A DNA stretch of 64,000 nucleotides. Source: Thermoanaerobaculia bacterium (lineage in GTDB: Bacteria; Acidobacteriota; Thermoanaerobaculia; Multivoradales; JAHEKO01). Below, piece by piece: positions 48,009 to 56,508 of the stretch (positions within the stretch are counted from its first letter, which is position 1; each line of letters starts with the position of its first letter). Below the pieces are notes generated by a model that did not search any database, was not told the origin of the DNA, and saw only the letters and a list, made by a program, of their open reading frames with translations. The DNA lies in the NCBI GenBank assembly GCA_947259195.1, contig CAMYLC010000021.1, positions 56,815-120,814 of the forward strand. The letters run 5' to 3'. The position numbers and the translations under genes were made by a program.

Positions 48009-49394
48009 ATGAGATCGGAAGACCGCCGCGGACGTGGAAAACGATGGCTTTGGCTGACCATTCTGGTGCTTGCGGCTACGGCAGCTCTGGTGACCTTCAG
48101 GGTAGGCTCCAAACCTTCGATCCGGATCGAGCCCGAGATGCCTGGCATCGGTCGCAGAACCCCGATCACTGTTCTGATCACAGAGCCGAGTCGCGGTCTG
48201 GGCAAGGTCAAGGTCGAGCTCGTGCAGGGAGATCGTGTCGAGGTCCTGGCGGAGCGTGAATACGAACCCAGAGCGGCCTGGAAGTTCTGGGGCCCGGCCA
48301 CCGAGAGCGAGACGCTCGAGGCCGAAGTCGGCAGCGAGACGATCGAGCACCTCGAAACCGGTGACGCCGTGATCCGGGCGAGTGCTTGGCCGGCCGGTAC
48401 CTGGCTGCGCCATCCCGACGCACAGATTCATGAGCTGGTCTTGCCTGTGCGTCTGACGCCACCCGCCATCATGCTTCGCTCGCGGCAGCACTATGTGGCA
48501 CAGGGCGGCGCTGGAGTCGTCGTCTATGCGGTGGGTGATTCAGCTGTTGAGGATGGCGTCAGGGTGGGAAACTGGTGGTTTCCCGGTTTCGCACTGGCGG
48601 GCGGCGGGGAAGCAGCTCGATTCGCTCTTTTCGCGGTGCCGTTCGATCTCGACGATCCCAACCAACTGGTGCTGGAAGCGACCGACGACGTAGGCAACAC
48701 AGGAACGGTGAGGTTCGTCGACCAGTACTTCGTCAAGCCCTTCAAGCGAGACACCATCGAGGTCAACGATCGGTTCATGGAGCGGGTCGTGCCGCCCATC
48801 ATGGGCAACACTCCTGGAGTCGAAGATCAAGGCAACCTGCTCGACAACTATCTCTGGGTCAATCGCGAGCTGCGGAAACGCAACTCGGCACATCTCAGGG
48901 AATTGGCGGCGGGCTCACGCCAGCGTTTCCTGTGGGATCGGCCGTTTCTCCCGATGTCGAACGCCCAGGTGATGTCCTCGTTCGCCGATCGCCGGACCTA
49001 CCTCTACCAGGGCCGTGAGGTCGACCAGCAAGACCATCTTGGATTCGATCTGGCGTCCGTTCGGCATGCCGACATTCAGGCGTCGAACAGCGGGCAGGTG
49101 GTTTTGGCGAGATACTTCGGCATCTACGGAAATGCCGTGGCCATCGATCATGGCTACGGCTTGATGAGCCTGTATGGCCACCTGTCGTCGATCGCAGTCG
49201 AGGAGGGTCAAACAGTGGAGCGCGGCCAGGTGATCGGTCGTTCAGGCGAGACCGGCCTGGCCGGTGGCGACCACGTCCACTTCACGCTCCTGGTCGGTGG
49301 CCAGCCCGTCAATGCGGTCGAATGGTGGGACAGTGCCTGGATTCGCGACCGCTTCGCCGCCAAGCTCGAGTCGTCCTTCGAATTCAGGCCCTGA
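48009..49394 (+). CDS. M23 family metallopeptidase (LytM-like) with N-terminal Ig-like region
   Basis: HLGFDLASVRHADIQASNSGQVVLARYFGIYGNAVAIDHGYGLMSLYGHLS...GDHVHFTLLVGG. Confidence 0.92.
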   Translation: MRSEDRRGRGKRWLWLTILVLAATAALVTFRVGSKPSIRIEPEMPGIGRRTPITVLITEPSRGLGKVKVELVQGDRVEVLAEREYEPRAAWKFWGPATESETLEAEVGSETIEHLETGDAVIRASAWPAGTWLRHPDAQIHELVLPVRLTPPAIMLRSRQHYVAQGGAGVVVYAVGDSAVEDGVRVGNWWFPGFALAGGGEAARFALFAVPFDLDDPNQLVLEATDDVGNTGTVRFVDQYFVKPFKRDTIEVNDRFMERVVPPIMGNTPGVEDQGNLLDNYLWVNRELRKRNSAHLRELAAGSRQRFLWDRPFLPMSNAQVMSSFADRRTYLYQGREVDQQDHLGFDLASVRHADIQASNSGQVVLARYFGIYGNAVAIDHGYGLMSLYGHLSSIAVEEGQTVERGQVIGRSGETGLAGGDHVHFTLLVGGQPVNAVEWWDSAWIRDRFAAKLESSFEFRP

Positions 49395-49485
49395 ATGAGG
49401 ATCTCGAGATAGGCACCGGGCGAGGGATCCGGCCCTGGGACAGGGAGCGAGTAGCGCCCGGGGTGGTGCGATAGGGTACGGCCGC

Positions 49486-51378
49486 ATGCCTGAAGAGAAC
49501 GAACAGAGATCCAAGATCTCCTGGACCGTCGTCTGGGGGGAGTCCAAAGCGCTCTTGTGGGCCCGGCGTGGGCGCCTGGCATTCGGCTTTGGCCTGCTGT
49601 TGATCAGCCGACTGGCTGGAATGGTCCTGCCTGCCAGCACCAAGGTCCTGATAGACGAAGTGATCGGCAACCACCGCAGCGACCTGTTGATGTGGATCGC
49701 GTTGGCTGCCGGAGTGGCGACGCTCATTCAGGCCGGCACCAGCTTCGCTCTGACCGTGATTCTTGGAGTCGCAGGCCAACGGGCGATCACCGATCTTCGC
49801 CGCCAGGTCCAGGCCCATATGGGCCGCCTACCGGTGGCCTACTTCGAGGAAAACAAGACCGGCGAGCTGATCTCCCGCATCATCAACGACACCCAGGGTA
49901 TTCGCAACCTCGTGGGTACAGGTTTCGTCCAGCTGCTGGGGGGCGTAATCACGGCGACGATCGCCCTGGGAGTGCTGTTCTGGTTGAACTGGCGATTGAC
50001 TCTTCTGACCCTGGTCCTGATCTTGATCTTCGGGGTCGTTCTGGTTGTTGGCTTCAGTCGGTTGCGACCCATCTTTCGTGAGCGGGGCAAGCTCATGGCG
50101 GATCTCTCGGGACGACTGACCGAATCCATCAACGGGGTTCGGGTGGTCAAGGCGTATACGGCGGAGAAGAGGGAGGAGCGGACGTTCGCCCACGCCGCCC
50201 ACAAGCTGCTGCGGAACATCGTGCGTTCGATGGTCGGAGTCTCGGCGATAGGCAGCCTGTCGAGCCTGCTGTTCGGTTTGGTTGGAATCACCATGAGCAT
50301 CGCAGGGGCACGTGAAGTCCTGGCCGGTCGCATGACGGTCGGCGACATCTTCATGTTCGTCGTCTTCACCGGTTTGCTAGTCACTCCCTTGGTACAGATG
50401 AGCAATATCGGTACCCAGATCACAGAGGCTTTTGCTGGGCTCGACCGGATTCGGGAGGTGCTTCGCCAAGAAATGGAGGACGACGCCGTCGGCGGGCGCC
50501 AGAAGCTGGGTCGAGTTCAGGGAAATATCGTGTTCGAAGAGGTGAGCTTCGAGTACAGACCGGGAGTACCGGTGCTGCGCGAAATCAGCTTCGAAGCTAG
50601 GGCGGGAACCACGACAGCCCTGGTCGGCTCGAGCGGCGCCGGCAAGAGTACGATCATCAGCTTGGTGATGGCCTTTCGGGCTCCGCAGCAGGGCCGCATC
50701 ACCGTCGACGGAGTCGATCTGCGGCAGGTCTCGCTGCGCGACTACCGGTCCCAGCTGGCAGTGGTTCTCCAGGACGAGTTCCTTTTCGATGGGACCATCC
50801 GCGACAACATCGCCTTTGGGCAACCCGGTGCTTCGCTCGAGAGCGTTGAAGAGGCCGGGCGCCTGGCGCGCTGCGACGAGTTCATCGAGGGTTTCGAGGA
50901 TGGATACGACACGGTAATCGGAGAGCGCGGGGTCAAGCTGTCGGGCGGTCAGCGGCAACGAGTCGCCATTGCTCGAGCGATCCTCGCCAACCCGCGAATC
51001 CTCATCTTGGACGAGGCCACTTCGAGCCTGGACAGCGAGAACGAAGCCCTGATCCAGGATGGGCTCGCGACCCTCAAGCAGGGCAGGACCACCTTCGTCA
51101 TCGCCCATCGGCTCTCCACCATCCGCAGCGCGGATCAGATTCTCGTCATGGATGCGGGGCGAATTGCCGAGCGCGGCACGCACCCTGAGCTGTTGGCGTC
51201 CGAGGGTCCCTACCGAAAGCTGTACGAAACCCAGTACCGATTCGAAAGAGACCAGTTCATCAACCCCGGAGAAGATCTCCGCGATGTCGTGCCCGGCACC
51301 TCTGGGGGACCTCCGGTCAGGGATCAAGGTGATCTGCCGCTCACCGGATCCGGTTCTCCCCGTCTTCCGAGAGACTAG
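49486..51378 (+). CDS. ABC transporter, fused permease and ATP-binding protein (MsbA-like)
   Basis: ABC TM domain; GSSGAGKSTI; LSGGQRQRVAIARAILANPRILILDEATSSLD. Confidence 0.95.
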   Translation: MPEENEQRSKISWTVVWGESKALLWARRGRLAFGFGLLLISRLAGMVLPASTKVLIDEVIGNHRSDLLMWIALAAGVATLIQAGTSFALTVILGVAGQRAITDLRRQVQAHMGRLPVAYFEENKTGELISRIINDTQGIRNLVGTGFVQLLGGVITATIALGVLFWLNWRLTLLTLVLILIFGVVLVVGFSRLRPIFRERGKLMADLSGRLTESINGVRVVKAYTAEKREERTFAHAAHKLLRNIVRSMVGVSAIGSLSSLLFGLVGITMSIAGAREVLAGRMTVGDIFMFVVFTGLLVTPLVQMSNIGTQITEAFAGLDRIREVLRQEMEDDAVGGRQKLGRVQGNIVFEEVSFEYRPGVPVLREISFEARAGTTTALVGSSGAGKSTIISLVMAFRAPQQGRITVDGVDLRQVSLRDYRSQLAVVLQDEFLFDGTIRDNIAFGQPGASLESVEEAGRLARCDEFIEGFEDGYDTVIGERGVKLSGGQRQRVAIARAILANPRILILDEATSSLDSENEALIQDGLATLKQGRTTFVIAHRLSTIRSADQILVMDAGRIAERGTHPELLASEGPYRKLYETQYRFERDQFINPGEDLRDVVPGTSGGPPVRDQGDLPLTGSGSPRLPRD

Positions 51379-51464
51379 TCCCATTTGCCCGCTGAGCTGG
51401 AAAATCACCTTGCGGCAAGGGGAGCCTGAGGTCTTGTGGTCTTGAGGACCCAAGAAGCGGACTG

Positions 51465-51836
51465 TCAGGACCTGGGAGGGGCCGGGCCTTCGAGCTTCCG
51501 CCGCAGCTTCTCGACGCGGCGCCGGTTGGCCCCCAGATCCCAGGTGCCGGCACGGGATGCCGAGCGAACGTGGATAAGGCCGGCCGCGGAATCCAGCAGG
51601 AACTCCAGGTCGTCGACGAATCGAAACAGCGGAGTCCGGACTTGCGCGCGGAGATAGGTGTCGGTGGCGAGCTCGAGCCGAGCCCCGGGCAGCGATAGGA
51701 CAGCCTGGGAGACCCTGGTCATCACACTTTCGGCGGGGCCGGAGAATCTCAGAGGCGCAATATGATGGCGCGGATCGCGCGCCTGACTGCTGACGCAGTT
51801 TGGAGTGGAGGGACAGTCGGAGAGACGACGGACCAT
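51465..51836 (-). CDS. DUF1499-like protein
   Basis: STPNCVSSQ...YLRAQVRTPLFRFVDDLEFLLDSAAGLIHVRSASRAGTWDLGANRRRVEKLR. Confidence 0.8.
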   Translation of the reverse strand: MVRRLSDCPSTPNCVSSQARDPRHHIAPLRFSGPAESVMTRVSQAVLSLPGARLELATDTYLRAQVRTPLFRFVDDLEFLLDSAAGLIHVRSASRAGTWDLGANRRRVEKLRRKLEGPAPPRS

Positions 51837-51844
51837 CTCGCCGA

Positions 51845-52288
51845 CTACTCCTCTCGGGGCTCTTGGATCGACTCGATGTAATGTACGAGATCGCGGATGC
51901 GACGCTCGACTTCGGGTTCCTGATTGGTATCCAGATCGAGAGTCTGGAACGTAATCCCCCATACCGGCATCTCTCGTGCGCCATGGGCCGGAAGATGTCG
52001 TCGGCCGTCGATGGTCTCGATCACCAGATGAGTCGGGAAGCTGCCGTCGTTGCGTTTTGAGATGGTCGTCAGATCGGAGGGCGCCACCGCCAGCACCTGA
52101 CGCATGACCCCGTCACCTCGGCCCTGCGGACCATGGCAGCTCTGGCAGTGAACTCTAAACAGGAATCTACCCGGATCACTCTCATTTTGCAGAGGTAGAT
52201 CCCGAGCGGCGAGTCCAGGCGAAGTAGACAGAAAGCAGAGAATGGCGAGAACGAGAACCGTCCTCGAGATCAAGGCTGACCAGCTCAT
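51845..52288 (-). CDS. Monoheme cytochrome c
   Basis: Signal peptide; FRVHCQSCHGPQGRGDG. Confidence 0.88.
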   Translation of the reverse strand: MSWSALISRTVLVLAILCFLSTSPGLAARDLPLQNESDPGRFLFRVHCQSCHGPQGRGDGVMRQVLAVAPSDLTTISKRNDGSFPTHLVIETIDGRRHLPAHGAREMPVWGITFQTLDLDTNQEPEVERRIRDLVHYIESIQEPREE

Positions 52289-52330
52289 CGTTACTGTTCC
52301 CCTTTGCTGCAAAGCGGGCGCCGCGCCGAG

Positions 52331-52540
52331 TCAGGGGACCTCGACGCGAAAGCCGATCTGCAACTTGATTTGATATTCAGCCACCTTGCCGTCGACGATC
52401 CGACCGCGTTGTTCCTGAACTTCGAACCAGGAGAGATTGCGCACGGTCGCGGTGGCGTCGGACAGGGCGTTGGCAATCGCTGCGTCGTAGGACTGCGTCG
52501 AGGTGCCGACGACCGTCACCATCTTGTAGGTATTGCTCAT
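52331..52540 (-). CDS. Dodecin family flavin-binding protein
   Basis: MSNTYKMVTVVGTSTQSYDAAIANALSDATATVRNLSWFEVQEQRGRI; ~69 aa. Confidence 0.93.
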   Translation of the reverse strand: MSNTYKMVTVVGTSTQSYDAAIANALSDATATVRNLSWFEVQEQRGRIVDGKVAEYQIKLQIGFRVEVP

Positions 52541-52712
52541 GACTCGCTCCTTTCTGGGCGTACCTAGGACTCCTATGGTATCGGAGTCACGTCGCGCCGC
52601 GGCATTCGAGATCTCTTCCATTGAATGTTAGCCTAGACTGGCGCGTGAGAATATCCTCAGGGAGATCTTCGAGCTCGAGTGGATCGGCCTGCGGCTCTGA
52701 GAATCGGTTGCC

Positions 52713-53024
52713 ATGCTTCTTCAGCTAATCACGATCCTGTCGACTGCGGTCTTGTCGAGTGTTTTGACGCTGGCGCTGGCCTACTGGTTCTTCGAGAAGC
52801 ACCTCAAGCGACGTTTCGAACTTCGGTTGAAAGAGCTGCAGGAAGAGCTCGGAAGCGCGCTCCAGGCGCGCGTCAAGCAGGGAGTTGTGGAGGGTGTGGC
52901 ATCGATTCCCTCTACCGAGGTCCTAAAAGATACCGGTCAGGCCCTTTCGGCTACCGCGGGAGATCTGGTCAGAAGTGGCTTGGAAACGCTTCTGGGCAGC
53001 GGCTCTGGCGATTCCGGCGACTGA
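52713..53024 (+). CDS. Small single-TM hypothetical protein
   Basis: LLQLITILSTAVLSSVLTLALAYWFFEKHLKRRFELRLKELQEELGSAL; lies upstream of phasin. Confidence 0.6.
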   Translation: MLLQLITILSTAVLSSVLTLALAYWFFEKHLKRRFELRLKELQEELGSALQARVKQGVVEGVASIPSTEVLKDTGQALSATAGDLVRSGLETLLGSGSGDSGD

Positions 53025-53120
53025 AACACGAAGAGACCATTTCATGATGGCCGGCGGCCTCGAAATCGGCCCGGCGAGGAGAAGCGCATCGCCGACTCTT
53101 GCCGCGGTGCAGAATAGATC

Positions 53121-53149
53121 TTGACATACTTGCCGCACTGCGTCATAAT
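53121..53149 (+). promoter_or_regulatory. Sigma70-like promoter upstream of the phasin gene
   Basis: TTGACA - 17 nt - CATAAT, about 100 bp upstream of the 53251 ATG. Confidence 0.6.
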
Positions 53150-53250
53150 ATCGCTGATACGAAGGAGTGCCGAGTGTGACCAGCGGCATCATCCACAATC
53201 AGAAACAGGGCTCCCGAGATGAGAGTCCATTGCATGAGGAGTTTTGAGAG

Positions 53251-53721
53251 ATGAACACGGAACAAGTGACAACCGGCTACAGGAAGTTGCAGGACGAGCT
53301 CTTCGAATCCACACGCCGAATCTGGCTGGCAGGACTCGGCACCCTGTCAGTGGTCGAGGAGGAGAGCACGGAGATCTTCGACCAGCTGATCAAGAAGGGC
53401 CGCCTGGTCGAGGAGAAGAGCCGCCAGCGAATGAGCAAGACCAAGGCCGAAATCGAGTCAGGCACCGAGGAACTGTCCGAGGAGCTGGCCGAGAAGCTGG
53501 ATCGGCAGGTTTCGGGCGTGCTGCAGAAGTTGGGTGTTCCGTCTCGGGCTCAGGTCCAAGATCTCACCCAGCGAGTCGAGCAGTTGTCGGAACAGGTGGA
53601 TCGCCTGGCCCCTGCGCAGCCAGTCAAGAAGAGCTCAACGGGAGCCGGTACCACCAAGACCACGAAGACTGCTGCCAAGACCAAACCCACTGCAGCCAAA
53701 ACAAGGAAGACTGCTGCTTAA
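53251..53721 (+). CDS. Phasin family (PhaF/PhaI-like) protein with Lys/Ala/Thr-rich C-terminal tail
   Basis: RKLQDELFESTRRIWLAGLGTLSVVEEESTEIFDQLIKKG; tail KKSSTGAGTTKTTKTAAKTKPTAAKTRKTAA. Confidence 0.88.
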   Translation: MNTEQVTTGYRKLQDELFESTRRIWLAGLGTLSVVEEESTEIFDQLIKKGRLVEEKSRQRMSKTKAEIESGTEELSEELAEKLDRQVSGVLQKLGVPSRAQVQDLTQRVEQLSEQVDRLAPAQPVKKSSTGAGTTKTTKTAAKTKPTAAKTRKTAA

Positions 53722-53787
53722 GAGGCCTGAGTCTGCAATCTGCCCGCCACGGGGGAACCTTCCTCGCGAGGTGCGACCAATCAGCTC

Positions 53788-53833
53788 GAGCGGGAGCCGG
53801 TATCGCCGGCCTCGCTCGGGCTCTCTTCTTTTT
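53788..53833. terminator. Putative rho-independent terminator between phasin and convergent GNAT gene
   Basis: gagcgggagccgg-tatcg-ccggcctcgctc hairpin (internal mismatch) followed by a T-rich run tcttcttttt. Confidence 0.45.
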
Positions 53834-53842
53834 GGGGCGGAG

Positions 53843-54379
53843 TTATAGCTTCAGAACCAGTTTGACCATGTCGTACTGATTGCCGTCCGGGTCGGTGCCG
53901 TAGTCAGGCACCGGGAACTGCTCGAAGCCGAGGTCTGTAAGGGTCTGAATGGCATCCTGCTCGAGATTGGCAATGGGCATGCAGGAAAGATGACGCAGCC
54001 CATGCTCGCGAGCGATGGAGATGAGGTTGTTGACCATCGTGGTTCCCAGTCCCTGGCCTCGATAGGCTGGATCGATGAGCCATTTGATGCGCCCGACCAG
54101 ACGCAGTGGCCCCCGCTCATGGCGATGGAGGGTCGCATCGGCAACAATGCTGTGACCGTTGGCTGCGATCAATGGGAAGACCTTGGAATAATCGATATTG
54201 TGTCCCCAACTCTCGATCAGACTCCGATCTTCGATGTTGTCCCAAGCGGTCCGACGCACTTCGACGGGCAGCTGCTGGAAGAACTCGAAGAGCTGGTCGG
54301 TGTCGTTCTCGTTGAAGGTGCGAATCAGGACTCGCCTGCCGTCGCGAAGGACGACTTCTTGGGGGAATCGATCAGGCAT
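53843..54379 (-). CDS. GNAT family acetyltransferase
   Basis: VLIRTFNENDTDQLFEFFQQLP; DPAYRGQGLGTTMVNNLISIARE. Confidence 0.88.
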   Translation of the reverse strand: MPDRFPQEVVLRDGRRVLIRTFNENDTDQLFEFFQQLPVEVRRTAWDNIEDRSLIESWGHNIDYSKVFPLIAANGHSIVADATLHRHERGPLRLVGRIKWLIDPAYRGQGLGTTMVNNLISIAREHGLRHLSCMPIANLEQDAIQTLTDLGFEQFPVPDYGTDPDGNQYDMVKLVLKL

Positions 54380-54603
54380 AGGAGTGCTCCTTGCTTGGAG
54401 AAAAGATAGTGGCGCCTGCGTGATGACGCCGAAGCGGGATCGGGTCGTGCTTCGGCAAAGTGCGGGTATCTAGCACTAGCGACTTACCCCTGGTCTCACC
54501 CGTAAGGATACCGCCAGCCAGCCCTCAGTGCCAGCCTTTTGGATGGTTCTGCCGAGGTTTGGTGGCAGCCGCCGGTGCCCGATTTCCCGTTCTCGATCCC
54601 AGG

Positions 54604-56451
54604 TCAGGGTTTCTCGATCGTCGTCTGGGTGTCGACAGTGATCTCGGGGACCGTCTGAACGGTGCCGTCGGGCCAGAACACGGTCAGACTCTCCACCGCG
54701 GCGGTTTGACCGAGACCAAAGGTCAGCGGCAGCTCGGATTGCGAGAGATAACTGCGGGTAGGCATTACCTGTCTTCTTTGGGTGGTGCCTCCAGCCCGAA
54801 GCTCGACGCGGGCTCCGATCGCCTGCCAGTTGCTCGCCGAGCCGATCAGTTTCAATCTCAGCCAGTGGTTTCCCGTCTGCTGGTCGTTTCTCAGGAGCAG
54901 CGGCGGGCGTCCGACCTGTGTCAGCAGGAGATCGAGATCGCCATCACCGTCCACATCCGCGGTGGCGCTGCCACGACCAGCCAGTGGAGTATTCAGGTCG
55001 CCGATCAGGTTCCCGGGCACCGGGGTGAAGGTCTGACGCTGGGCGATGCCGGCGTTCCAGAAGAGCTGCGGTGCCTGTTCATAGGTCTGGCTGGGATCCA
55101 CGGTGTTGATCTCGCCCTCCAGATGGCCGTTGGTCTGCAGCAGATCGAGTCGTCCATCCAGGTCGTAGTCCAGAAACAGGACTCCGAAGCTGAGCATGAG
55201 GCGGCTCGGGGCTCCGACACCTTCGCCAATGGCCTCGTCGGCGTAGAGCGACGGGTCGCCTTGTGAGATGTACAGGGAAGTCATCTCGTTGGCGAAATTG
55301 CCAATTGCGAACCCCAGCTCACCGTCGTTCCGGTAGTAGGCAGCGTCGACGCCCATGGCGCCGGTGGCTTCGCCGTCGCGGCCATAGCCCAAGCCCCAGA
55401 AAGCAGCGCTCTCCTCGAAGGTACCGTCCCCGAGATTCCGCAGAAAGAAATTCCGCACCGTATCATTGGCGACGAAAAGGTCCATCCAGCCGTCGGCATC
55501 CGCATCGATCGGCAGGAGGCCAAGGCCCTTGCCAGCCGGGACTCCGGTGACTTCGTTGCGAACCTGCACACCGCTTTGGGCCGACACGTCGGTGAAGGTG
55601 CCGTCGCCGTCGTTGCGATAGAGGTAGGGAAAGGTCCCCTCATAGTTGGTGGGGGGGCCGTAGGCGCGGCCCACGCCGGTCAACCGGTAGTCGACCTCGA
55701 AATCGATCTGGCGGCTCCAGCGGACGTAGTTGGCGACGAACAAATCGAGATCGCCGTCATTGTCATAGTCGAAAAAGGCAGCGCTGGCGCTCCACTCCTC
55801 CGGGTCGCCTCCCACGCCCGCCTCCTGTGTGACATCGAGGTACCGATCGCCCAGGTTCTTCAAGAGGCGATTCCCTCCGACAGCCGTCATAAAAAGGTCG
55901 ACCCGGCCGTCGGCGTCGAAGTCGGCCACGGCGACGCCTGTGCCATAGATCGACAGGTCGAGGCCGACGGACTCGCTGATATCGCTAAAGCCGCCGTTGC
56001 CGTCGTTGCGATAAAGCGCCGGTTTGGGAGCGGCCTGGACTGCGGGTGAGTGAGGCCAAGCGGTGGAATTGACCAGCAGAAGATCGGCATCGTCGTCATT
56101 GTCGAAGTCGAAAAATGCGGCTCCGCTGCCCATGGTCTCAGGCAAGAGCTTCTCTCCTGTCGCCCCATTGAAGTGAGCGAACTCGATGCCCGCCCGGGAG
56201 GTGACGTCGGTAAACTGGACCTTCGGAACCTGGACCGGTCGCTCGACTACTTCTGGGGCTTGCTGCTGGATGGTCGTCTCCGGTGGCGCCTTCGGTTGTC
56301 GGCGAACCATCAGGACCGTCAGGCCCACTACCAAGCCAAGCGCCAGGAGCGCTAGCCCTGACCAGCGCAGGGCCTTGCCGATGACTCGGTCATCGGCCGG
56401 CACCATCGGGGCGTCCCCCGGAAGATCGTCTTTTGTCGGGTGTGTTGGCAT
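54604..56451 (-). CDS. CRTAC1/ASPIC-UnbV FG-GAP repeat protein, predicted exported
   Basis: Repeated FFDFDNDDDADLLLVN, DFDADGRVDLFM, FFDYDNDGDLDLFVANY; C-terminal IGARVELRAGGTTQRRQ...VFWPDGTVQ (ASPIC/UnbV). Confidence 0.92.
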   Translation of the reverse strand: MPTHPTKDDLPGDAPMVPADDRVIGKALRWSGLALLALGLVVGLTVLMVRRQPKAPPETTIQQQAPEVVERPVQVPKVQFTDVTSRAGIEFAHFNGATGEKLLPETMGSGAAFFDFDNDDDADLLLVNSTAWPHSPAVQAAPKPALYRNDGNGGFSDISESVGLDLSIYGTGVAVADFDADGRVDLFMTAVGGNRLLKNLGDRYLDVTQEAGVGGDPEEWSASAAFFDYDNDGDLDLFVANYVRWSRQIDFEVDYRLTGVGRAYGPPTNYEGTFPYLYRNDGDGTFTDVSAQSGVQVRNEVTGVPAGKGLGLLPIDADADGWMDLFVANDTVRNFFLRNLGDGTFEESAAFWGLGYGRDGEATGAMGVDAAYYRNDGELGFAIGNFANEMTSLYISQGDPSLYADEAIGEGVGAPSRLMLSFGVLFLDYDLDGRLDLLQTNGHLEGEINTVDPSQTYEQAPQLFWNAGIAQRQTFTPVPGNLIGDLNTPLAGRGSATADVDGDGDLDLLLTQVGRPPLLLRNDQQTGNHWLRLKLIGSASNWQAIGARVELRAGGTTQRRQVMPTRSYLSQSELPLTFGLGQTAAVESLTVFWPDGTVQTVPEITVDTQTTIEKP

Positions 56452-56508
56452 GGGAGTCGGGAGGCTCGAGAGAGACGGTCCCACCGCGGTACAGGGTACC
56501 TCACCCCT

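Noticed and set aside
54460-55266. 268-aa + strand ORF antisense to the ASPIC/UnbV gene
   Set aside because: Shadow ORF; the opposite strand carries clear FG-GAP/UnbV motifs.
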